From positions 1 to 19,682 of the forward strand of contig JAAZEW010000033.1 in assembly GCA_012512055.1 (NCBI GenBank): a DNA stretch of 19,682 nucleotides, written 5' to 3'. The notes below the pieces were generated by a model, which was not told the origin of the DNA, searched no databases, and saw only the letters and a program-made list of their open reading frames with translations. The DNA comes from Bacillota bacterium. Its GTDB lineage: Bacteria > Bacillota_G > SHA-98 > UBA4971. Each line of letters starts with the position of its first letter. The stretch's first letter is position 1. Below, one piece after another: positions 6,518 to 13,097 of this stretch. The position numbers were made by a program, and so were the translations under genes.

Positions 6518-6605
6518 TGCTATGCTACGGTGCTATGCTACGGTAGCTGTGCTGTGTTACGGCGTGGGTTACGGCACCGCACTACGTGTGCTACTGTACC
6601 ATGCC
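6518..6605. repeat. Degenerate 13-bp tandem array, right part
   Basis: Starts directly after element copy A with two nearly perfect units reading TGCTATGCTACGG (from 6518 and 6531), followed by more diverged ones. Same unit length and flavour as 6172-6372, so the two blocks look like one array split by the element. Confidence 0.65.
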
Positions 6606-6623
6606 CAAATTGGCGGTTGTCTC

Positions 6624-7664
6624 TTACGGCACGCTTACAGTAACTTCGTTGCTCCTTGAGCTTTCATTCCCGCATGCGTCAACAGCAGTCACAATGTAGG
6701 AGTATGTAACACCCGTTTTCGTGCCGGTGTCTGTGAAGGTTTGCTGTCCCGTGTCCTGTGAATGCCGGACTTCGGCGATGACTTTGAATCCCTCAAAAGG
6801 CGGTTGTCGCCTGTAAACGTTATACCCTATAAGATCAGAGTCTCGGGATTCATTCCACGTAAGGACAACTCCGTCTTCAGAGAGAGCGACTGCAAGGCCG
6901 GTCGGGGGAGACGGTGGTTCATTGAAGTCGATGATAATTGATACTTCGCCGGGTGAGAGATCCCAACCAACCGTCGTTATCCTGCCAGGGAGTATTTGGA
7001 TTTCTTCCCAGAGACTTTCATAGACAAGATCTCCGTTCTCGTCGAGGAGTTTAATCATCATATAGTAAGTCTTCGGCTGTAAGCCCGAGACTGTGGCGAC
7101 AAGCACATCCTCTCCCGGCTCGCGGTTTACGTTCGTCTGGCTTCTGAGATTGTTTGAATCCTTATACAACCTCAGTCTTTGGACCCTTTCATGATCCGGG
7201 ATTCCTGTAAGGTCTACGCTAAGCTCGAGTGTCCCAAGGGCAGGCTGCAGCACGACGCTTGCCTCGGCCGTTTCGTCTGCAGTAATCGCAGTCCTGCATG
7301 ATCCCTCATAAGCAACGTTGCCCTCAGCGTCTTTTAGCCGGACAATTACGGTCCAAGGCCCTACCACCACGTCGGAGAACATAATCTCCGCTTGGCCGTT
7401 TTCCAGTGTAACACTGCGGGATAGAACTGTTGTCCCGTTGGTCAGCGAGACTTCAGCTTGTGTGAGAGGCATTCCTCCCGAGTACGGCTGAACGCTACTT
7501 AAGCTCCGGGCCGATCCCATCGTGACAGCTTCCGGGATCACGATGGAAATCTTGACCGAACCGGTTTCTTCCTGATTGGCTAAAGGCCTGCCTCCAAAGC
7601 AGCCTGCGGGTCCTATGCCAACTACTACCAGTATGAGACATACTACAAGGCCACGCCTGGTCAT
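6624..7664 (-). CDS. Putative lipoprotein with C-terminal fibronectin type III domain
   Basis: 346 residues, ATG at 7664 preceded by a strong AAAGGAGGG. The N-terminus (MTRRGLVVCLILVVVGIGPAGC) is a signal peptide with a lipobox-like end, Cys22 as the lipid site; the -3 position is Pro, which is unusual. Residues about 35-160 and 160-245 look like two beta-rich, carboxypeptidase-regulatory or PEGA-like domains (phrases such as VVVGPWTVIVRLKDAEGN and LKPKT-like turns). Residues about 250-346 form a FN3 domain: PPSPPTGLAVALSEDGVVL, then SDLIGYNVYRR, TFTDTGTKTGVTYSYIVTAV and a closing SNEVTVSVP. Likely anchored outside the membrane, binding or display role unknown. It stands alone, flanked by the two copies of the inverted-repeat element. 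Confidence 0.8.
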   Translation of the reverse strand: MTRRGLVVCLILVVVGIGPAGCFGGRPLANQEETGSVKISIVIPEAVTMGSARSLSSVQPYSGGMPLTQAEVSLTNGTTVLSRSVTLENGQAEIMFSDVVVGPWTVIVRLKDAEGNVAYEGSCRTAITADETAEASVVLQPALGTLELSVDLTGIPDHERVQRLRLYKDSNNLRSQTNVNREPGEDVLVATVSGLQPKTYYMMIKLLDENGDLVYESLWEEIQILPGRITTVGWDLSPGEVSIIIDFNEPPSPPTGLAVALSEDGVVLTWNESRDSDLIGYNVYRRQPPFEGFKVIAEVRHSQDTGQQTFTDTGTKTGVTYSYIVTAVDACGNESSRSNEVTVSVP

Positions 7665-7970
7665 GTCTTCCCTCCTTTCATGTCATGGTGCGCTATGATT
7701 GCTGCGATTTACAACAACCTTCCATTATTCTGAACAACTTTTGCCCCTACGCCTGAGTATGAATTCATTAGTTTTCGCTCGTTTTCCGAGTTCTTGGGGT
7801 GCCGGTGATTGCAACGACGGGCGTCAAGATTCGGCCACCGGCATACGGGCCGGATTTTGTCAAGGCAACCCGCCAGGGGAGCCGTCCCCTTAGTGCAACA
7901 TCGGCCTCAGAAAACGTACATACCTTGCGGGGCCACCCCACACGGTACGGACATTTTCCAGAGCCAGCGA
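7665..7970. other. Non-coding spacer with a solo element end
   Basis: No gene seen. Position 7753-7771 (CTGAGTATGAATTCATTAG) matches the left end of element copy A at 16 of 19 bases. An inverted pair GCCGGTG/CACCGGC spans about 7801-7844 and a short GGGGA/TCCCC hairpin lies near 7876-7890. The element of copy B may in fact begin at 7753. Confidence 0.4.
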
Positions 7971-8106
7971 TTACTTATGGCGGAGACTGTTGAACTTGTC
8001 CTGTAACTGCCAATTTTGTCGAAGACGGCAACCGATTTCTGCGATTCAAGCGAACTGCGGTGACATAATATGGGAGACATCAACAGTCTCATGGCGATCT
8101 GCTTAG
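7971..8106. mobile_element. Small inverted-repeat (MITE-like) element, copy B, inverted relative to copy A
   Basis: About 136 bp. It aligns with the reverse complement of 6379-6517 with roughly three quarters identity by eye, including the shared centre (GAAGACGGC, then GCGATTCAAGC at 8041-8051). The right end read inward is CTAAGCAGATCGCCATGAG, 17/19 with the right end of copy A. Left end is more diverged. Lies upstream of the rpiR promoter region. Confidence 0.55.
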
Positions 8107-8197
8107 ATTCTACCTTGCTTGGATGTCGTGTTCTACCATATTCAGGAATTTCACTCCAATAATCGTCCCAAGGTAGGATTGCGAAGAACAAAGGGTG

Positions 8198-8214
8198 CTG
8201 AAAATAATCTTCTG
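8198..8214. promoter_or_regulatory. Candidate RpiR operator, upstream site
   Basis: CTGAAAATAATCTTCTG is a near-palindrome, matching the downstream site at 8274-8290 at 14 of 17 bases. It lies upstream of a possible -10 (TACAAT, 8251-8256; -35 weak). Confidence 0.5.
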
Positions 8215-8273
8215 TTCCGGGTGAAGGACTTTTCATTGGTGCACCGAAGATACAATATATCACGTTTATTATG

Positions 8274-8290
8274 CAGAAAATAATTTTCAG
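8274..8290. promoter_or_regulatory. Candidate RpiR operator, downstream site
   Basis: CAGAAAATAATTTTCAG contains the perfect palindrome GAAAAT-A-ATTTTC and ends 30 bases before the rpiR start. RpiR-family regulators bind such A/T-rich palindromes, often autoregulating. With the site 76 bases upstream it would bracket the transcription start. Confidence 0.55.
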
Positions 8291-8320
8291 CCCCGTGGGT
8301 TGGCGGTGCGGAGGTATACA

Positions 8321-9166
8321 GTGGCAAGTTCCACATTAGGTAAGATTAGAGACGGGAAACTGACATTTAGGGAATCAGAGCAGACGGTCGCTGAATATGT
8401 GCTTGCCCATCCCAGGGAAGTGGTAAATCTCCCCATTACTGAACTGGCCGAAAGGATCGGGGTCAGTGAAGCCACAATCGTGCGTATGTGCAAGCAAATT
8501 GGATTCCGAGGCTTCCAGGAACTCAAGATCAACCTGGCCCTAGAGATAGTCAGTCCTCTCCAGGCGGTTCATGAAGAGATTAAGGAAGGCGATGACGCGG
8601 ATACAATCCTAAAGAAAGTAGTACGCGCTAATGTGCAGGCCCTGGACACTACTACTAATGTGCTGTCCACGAATGAGCTGAGTCGTGCAATACGAGCCCT
8701 CTTCGAAGCGAAGCGGATTTACTTCTACGGAGTAGGCGGTTCAGCCCCTATTGCTATGGATGCTGCTCATAAGTTCACAAAAACGGGAAAGCCTGTGATC
8801 GCATATAATGACCCGCATATGCAGACAGTAGCTGCAGTTCTCCTGGGCCCCGGCGATGTGGTTGTTGGAATTTCTCATTCAGGTAGCAACCGAGATACTA
8901 TTGAGGCTTTGGAAGTGGCAAAATCCCGAGGCGCCACCACAGTCGGGATAACGCATTACGCCAAATCCCCCATTGACAGGGTTCTCGACATAAAACTCGG
9001 GGTGTATTCCAGCGAGACTCTCTACAGAATTGAGAGCGCATCATCTCGCATAGCTCAACTCACCATTATTGACGCGCTATTTGTAGGTGTATGCCTCTGT
9101 GAGCCGGAAAAGGCAATTGACAACATTAGACTGACCAGGGAAGTCATAGTGCCTAAGAGATTCTAG
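8321..9166 (+). CDS. RpiR-family transcriptional regulator (HTH + SIS)
   Basis: 281 residues from GTG 8321, chosen because GGAGGT lies six bases upstream; TTG 8300 and GTG 8306 precede that ribosome site and are poor starts. Residues about 1-77 form the HTH_6 DNA-binding domain (LTFRESEQTVAEYVLAHPRE, then ITELAERIGVSEATIVRMCK). Residues about 120-250 are a SIS sugar-phosphate domain (IYFYGVGGSAPIAMDAAHKF, GDVVVGISHSGSNRDTIEAL). The SIS domain of such regulators senses a phosphosugar; 6-phosphogluconate, made by this operon, is the obvious candidate but is inference. First gene of the hexuronate operon, likely autoregulated through the palindromes upstream. Confidence 0.93.
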   Translation: MASSTLGKIRDGKLTFRESEQTVAEYVLAHPREVVNLPITELAERIGVSEATIVRMCKQIGFRGFQELKINLALEIVSPLQAVHEEIKEGDDADTILKKVVRANVQALDTTTNVLSTNELSRAIRALFEAKRIYFYGVGGSAPIAMDAAHKFTKTGKPVIAYNDPHMQTVAAVLLGPGDVVVGISHSGSNRDTIEALEVAKSRGATTVGITHYAKSPIDRVLDIKLGVYSSETLYRIESASSRIAQLTIIDALFVGVCLCEPEKAIDNIRLTREVIVPKRF

Positions 9167-9250
9167 GCTTGGGCGTCGCTCAAGCCCGGAAGATCGTGCT
9201 TTTTGAGTATGAAAACATCATATAACCTGATTATGATTGGAGGCAAGGCA

Positions 9251-10495
9251 ATGGCAGTCATTAGTGAACTCCTACCTGAAACAGTTGGGATGAGCGTTGC
9301 TGCGGCAGGCATTGTTGATGTCCATACACATTTGTATCCCGGTTCCTTCGGAGATCTGCTTCTCCGCGGCATTGATGACCTACTGACCTATCACTACTTA
9401 GTTGCGGAAACCCTACGCTGTTTGCCCCTTAAGCCCCAGGTCTTCTACGCCATGAGCAAGCAAGAGCAAGCGGATTTGATTTGGAAGACCCTGTTCTTGG
9501 AGCGGTCTCCCATAAGTGAAGCATGCCGCGGTGTTGTGACTACCTTGCAGGAATTCGGGTTGGACACAGCATCGAGAGATCTCAATAGCTATCGCGCTTT
9601 CTTCTCAAACCTTACGATTCAAGAACACATAGACATAGCATTCAGGAAAGCCAATTTGGAAGCTATTGTTATGACAAACGATCCCTTTGACCCAGAGGAA
9701 TACAAGTACTGGGAAGAGGGCTTCGACGGAGATCCTCGTTTCAAAGCAGCCCTTAGGCTTGACCCTCTACTCAATACATGGGCTTCTGCAGTACCCGTTC
9801 TACAGGGCAAGGGCTATCAGGTAGCGAAAGACGTGTCAGAGAGGACAATCTCTGAAGTCCTGCGTTTTCTTGAGGACTGCAGCAAGAAGATGCCGCCTTT
9901 GTATCTGGCCGTGTCTTTGCCCCCTGACTTCGCCTACCCTGACGCATCGCCCCGAGGGAAGCTCATTGAAGACGCAGTCTTGCCCTTCTGCAGGGAAGCC
10001 GGACTTCCTTTCGCTCTTATGATAGGCGTTAAGAAACTGGCCAACCCTGCACTGGGTGTAGCCGGCGACAGTGTAGGTAAAGCTTCTATCGAGGCAGTGG
10101 AGCGCTTGTGTCTGAGGAACCCTGAGATTCGCTTCCTCGTTTCAATGCTGTCAAGGGAAAATCAACATGAACTGTGCGTAGCAGCGCGAAAGTTCTCCAA
10201 CCTCAGGCTTTTCGGATGCTGGTGGTTCTTGAACAATCCAAGCCTCGTAGAGGAGATAACCGCTATGCGCTTAGAGTTGTTGGGCACAAGCTTCATTCCT
10301 CAACACTCTGATGCCAGGGTGCTGGATCAGCTCATCTACAAGTGGAAACACAACAAAGAGACTATTACGAAAGCATTGGTCAGGAAGTATCAGGATCTTA
10401 TGGACACAGGATGGGTGTTAGAAGAAGACGAAATCAAGCGAGACGTAGACAGCCTGTTTCGTGGTAATGTCAAGGAGGCGCTGAATCTCGCGTGA
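9251..10495 (+). CDS. uxaC: Uronate isomerase (BH0493-type, amidohydrolase superfamily)
   Basis: 414 residues. It interconverts D-glucuronate/D-fructuronate and D-galacturonate/D-tagaturonate in the cytoplasm, the entry step of this pathway. It closely resembles the Bacillus halodurans BH0493 uronate isomerase as I recall that sequence: VDVHTHLYPGSFGDLLL (metal ligands His25 and His27), LLTYHYLVAE, MSKQEQADLIW, RSPISEACRGV, MLSRENQHEL, FGCWWFLNNP, and LLGTSFIPQHSDARV with the catalytic metal-binding Asp354. Length fits that branch, which is shorter than E. coli UxaC. Start: ATG 9251 follows GGAGG by seven bases (GGAGGCAAGGCA); in-frame upstream codons at 9203 and 9209 lack one. It lies 84 bases after rpiR, with a repeat-rich 193-base gap before the reductase. 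Confidence 0.93.
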   Translation: MAVISELLPETVGMSVAAAGIVDVHTHLYPGSFGDLLLRGIDDLLTYHYLVAETLRCLPLKPQVFYAMSKQEQADLIWKTLFLERSPISEACRGVVTTLQEFGLDTASRDLNSYRAFFSNLTIQEHIDIAFRKANLEAIVMTNDPFDPEEYKYWEEGFDGDPRFKAALRLDPLLNTWASAVPVLQGKGYQVAKDVSERTISEVLRFLEDCSKKMPPLYLAVSLPPDFAYPDASPRGKLIEDAVLPFCREAGLPFALMIGVKKLANPALGVAGDSVGKASIEAVERLCLRNPEIRFLVSMLSRENQHELCVAARKFSNLRLFGCWWFLNNPSLVEEITAMRLELLGTSFIPQHSDARVLDQLIYKWKHNKETITKALVRKYQDLMDTGWVLEEDEIKRDVDSLFRGNVKEALNLA

Positions 10496-10518
10496 TTGCC
10501 CGAGGATGACAGGCGGTA

Positions 10519-10620
10519 GGCAGGCCTTGATGACGGTAGGGATTAATGGCCTAGGCAAGCTCTGATGACGATAGGGATTAAAGGCCAGGCAGGCCTTGCT
10601 GACGGAGCTTGATGATAACT
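10519..10620. repeat. 34-bp tandem repeat between uxaC and the reductase gene
   Basis: Units at 10519-10553 (35 bp), 10554-10587 (34 bp) and from 10588 (partial, diverging after about 18 bases). Shared core TGATGACGRTAGGGATTAAW followed by GGCC. Inside the operon, so it is probably transcribed. Confidence 0.75.
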
Positions 10621-10652
10621 GCAACCCAAGACAATCGGAAAACAAGGGAAAA

Positions 10653-10671
10653 CTAATGAACTCATACTTAG
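10653..10671 (-). repeat. Third copy of the element-end motif, abutting a ribosome site
   Basis: Read on the minus strand this is CTAAGTATGAGTTCATTAG, 18 of 19 identical to the left end of element copy A (6379-6397) and 17 of 19 to 7753-7771. It ends one base before the AAGGAGG (10672-10678) of the reductase gene. No full element is recognisable around it. Confidence 0.65.
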
Positions 10672-10688
10672 AAGGAGGTACAAATGAC

Positions 10689-11507
10689 ATGGATGAGCTT
10701 TTTGACATTACAGGAAAAGTATCAGTGATTACAGGAGGCGCAGGGATTCTGTGCAGCGAAATGGCGAAGGCTCTCGGAAAGAGAGGGTCAAAAATCGCGA
10801 TTCTGGACCTTAATGAGGAGCAAGCCAAGGCGGTGGCAAAGGAAATTGGCTCCCAGGGCGGGACTGCCATTGCAGTGAAGACTGATGTCTTAGATAAGAG
10901 CTCACTGGAGAAGGCAAGGGACGTGGTCTTAGAGACATACGGTAAAGTCGATATCCTCATTAACGGGGCAGGGGGAAACAAGAAAGAAGCTACTACCACA
11001 GATACGTTTGAGTTTTTCGATATACCCCCTGAGGCAATCCAGTGGGTTTTCAACCTGAACCTTCTCGGGACTGTCCTTACCACTCAGGCCTTCGGTAAAG
11101 TAATGGCAAAACAAGGAGAAGGCATAGTCATTAACATTTCCTCCATGGCCTCTCTAAGGCCTTTGACCAGGGTAATAGGGTATTCCACAGCCAAGGCTGC
11201 CATAAATAACTTCACTGCATGGATGGCTGTTCACTTCAACCTGAATTATTCTAAGAATATCCGTGTAAATGCGCTCGCGCCCGGGTTTTTCCTGACGAAT
11301 CAGAACCGCTTCCTCCTTACAGATGAAGCTACCGGAGAACCGACCGAGCGAGGCAGACAGATAATTGCTCATACACCTATGGGGCGTTACGGTGTCCCCG
11401 AAGATCTTATCGGGACACTTATTTGGCTGGTTTCTGACGCCTCCCAATTCGTAAACGGCATAGTGGTGCCGATTGACGGTGGGTTTGCCGCCTACAGCGG
11501 TGTTTGA
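10689..11507 (+). CDS. uxuB: SDR-family fructuronate reductase / D-mannonate oxidoreductase (Bacillus UxuB type)
   Basis: 272 residues. It should reduce D-fructuronate to D-mannonate. Rossmann SDR fold: nucleotide loop VITGGAGILC (residues 13-22; the third Gly of TGxxxGxG is absent, a trait of this subfamily), NGAGGNKKEATT at 92-103, Ser151/Ser152, and the catalytic Tyr165-x3-Lys169 (YSTAK). Asp40 at the end of beta 2 (AILDLNEE) suggests NAD(H) rather than NADP(H). This is unrelated to the long-chain UxuB of E. coli. ATG 10689 was chosen since AAGGAGG lies ten bases before and earlier frames do not align with the family. Neighbours (uronate isomerase, epimerases) support the uronate role; a gluconate or other sugar-acid SDR is the alternative. 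Confidence 0.85.
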   Translation: MDELFDITGKVSVITGGAGILCSEMAKALGKRGSKIAILDLNEEQAKAVAKEIGSQGGTAIAVKTDVLDKSSLEKARDVVLETYGKVDILINGAGGNKKEATTTDTFEFFDIPPEAIQWVFNLNLLGTVLTTQAFGKVMAKQGEGIVINISSMASLRPLTRVIGYSTAKAAINNFTAWMAVHFNLNYSKNIRVNALAPGFFLTNQNRFLLTDEATGEPTERGRQIIAHTPMGRYGVPEDLIGTLIWLVSDASQFVNGIVVPIDGGFAAYSGV

Positions 11508-11562
11508 TCCCATCGTTCCACCAAGAGCAGGACACACAAATAAACACACTGTGGTGAGAAGC

Positions 11563-13026
11563 ATGAAAGCTATAGGCTTAGAGGTCAGCACCTCATCTGC
11601 GAAATCCATCATGTTCTGTCCGAAGAAAGGGGTCATAGCCGAGGCTACTCTGCCTTTCCCTAAAGATATAGCCGACGGCCCCACTCAGCATGCAGACGGG
11701 ATTGTGGCTACTGCGATTAGCGTCCTTAAAGAAGTAGTCATCTCTTCCGGAGTTGACGTGAAGTCTATCGGGGCTATCGGCTTGAGCGGGACCTGGCATA
11801 GCCTGCTATTCTTAGATCGTGACTTACGGCCTTTGGATAGGATTAGGACATGGGCGGACTTAAGCGCTGTACCGACTGTTGCCCCTCTCCGTAAGGACGA
11901 GGCAGCCGTAGGCGAGTTCTACCATAAGACAGGATGCATGGTTCATGCTCTTTACCCTGTATGGAAGTGGATGCATCTGGCTCGGACTCAGCCGGAAATC
12001 ACCCGGAAGACCGCCTACCTTTCATCCCAGCTTGAATACGTCTATCAGGCGTTGACATCTGAGAGATCCATATCCAAGTGTGCAGCTTCAGGCACAGGCT
12101 TAATGAACATCAACTCCTTGGACTGGGATGACGAAATACTGAAATTCGCAGGGATAGATCGGAGCCAATTAGGTGAACTTGTGGAAGCGTTCCATACAGC
12201 GCCTCTCTTATCGTCTGTTGCAAGTGAGGTGGGCCTGCCGTCAGGGCTTCCTGTGACGGTGGGTGCATCTGACGGTGCCATGAACCAGGTGGGGATTGGA
12301 GGGGTGGCTGAAGGAATCATGTCCATGTCTGTGGGGACTTCAGGTGCGCTAAGGGTGGCGCATAAGGAACCGAAGATTCCTGATAAGCCGTCTACATGGT
12401 GTTACTATCTCTTTGGCGGCAAGAGGTTAGCAGGCGCTGCCATCAACGGAGCAACAAACTGCGTGGACTGGTATCTTGATTGTGTCAGTGGCAGAGAAAC
12501 CGGTCATCGTGATTACCGGGGGTTCACAGAAGGAGCGTCCGGGGTTTGCCCGGAGGAAGCCCCCTATTTTCTACCGTTTCTTTTCGGTGAAAGGTGTCCC
12601 GGCTGGCACGAAGAAAAGACAGGCAGCTTCTGTAAGCTAAAAGGGTCACACAGCGAGTTTGATCTTTACTACTCCATCCTTGAGGGAGTCCTTTTTAATA
12701 TGTATCAGTGTTATCTGATTCTTGTTGAAATCGGCGGCACGCCTCATGATGTCCTAATGTCAGGGGGCATACTGAATTCCCCGCTATGGTCGCAGATGGC
12801 AGCAGATATTTTCCAACGCGAGCTTCTGGCTACAGGTGCAGCAAATGACTCAACGGTGGGCGCAGCGCTTGTAGCATTGGAGTCTTGTGGCGGCATTGAT
12901 TCAGTTCGGGACTATCAGCCCGATGTTACCATGGTGTTTACGCCGCGAGACGATGAGACGCGGATCTATGAAAGGAGATTCAGAACCTATCTGGACCTAT
13001 ACGCTGAGCCGAGGCAGACTTCATAG
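11563..13026 (+). CDS. gntK: FGGY-family carbohydrate kinase, probable gluconokinase
   Basis: 487 residues from ATG 11563, 55 bases after the reductase; weak ribosome site (GGTGAGAAG). It has two actin-like ATPase domains. The ATP/sugar region shows SVGTSGALR, SGGILNSPLWSQMAADIF (FGGY signature) and catalytic base Asp237 in GASDGAMNQVG. The N-terminal phosphate loop reads GLEVSTSSAK instead of the common GIDIGTTSxK: Glu7 replaces the usual Asp and Ser9 the Gly, marking a distinct subfamily. In context, phosphorylation of D-gluconate to 6-phosphogluconate links the LarA-like epimerase to Gnd, and a similar kinase sits with gnd and uxaE in the Thermotoga maritima uronate cluster. Xylulokinase or another sugar-acid kinase is possible from sequence alone. 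Confidence 0.85.
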   Translation: MKAIGLEVSTSSAKSIMFCPKKGVIAEATLPFPKDIADGPTQHADGIVATAISVLKEVVISSGVDVKSIGAIGLSGTWHSLLFLDRDLRPLDRIRTWADLSAVPTVAPLRKDEAAVGEFYHKTGCMVHALYPVWKWMHLARTQPEITRKTAYLSSQLEYVYQALTSERSISKCAASGTGLMNINSLDWDDEILKFAGIDRSQLGELVEAFHTAPLLSSVASEVGLPSGLPVTVGASDGAMNQVGIGGVAEGIMSMSVGTSGALRVAHKEPKIPDKPSTWCYYLFGGKRLAGAAINGATNCVDWYLDCVSGRETGHRDYRGFTEGASGVCPEEAPYFLPFLFGERCPGWHEEKTGSFCKLKGSHSEFDLYYSILEGVLFNMYQCYLILVEIGGTPHDVLMSGGILNSPLWSQMAADIFQRELLATGAANDSTVGAALVALESCGGIDSVRDYQPDVTMVFTPRDDETRIYERRFRTYLDLYAEPRQTS

Positions 13027-13097
13027 ATGAAACAAGCGTCCCGGTTCACGACGGTCCAAGGTCTTTGGTAATTTGTGTTTTATGGAGGCTGGGGTCA

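Noticed and set aside
7699..8006. Several 64-65 codon frames upstream of rpiR
   Set aside because: They overlap one another in different frames within GC-rich spacer and element copy B, without ribosome sites.
10418..11083. 221-codon open frame on the minus strand
   Set aside because: It lies antisense to uxaC and the SDR gene, with low-complexity composition and no ribosome site.
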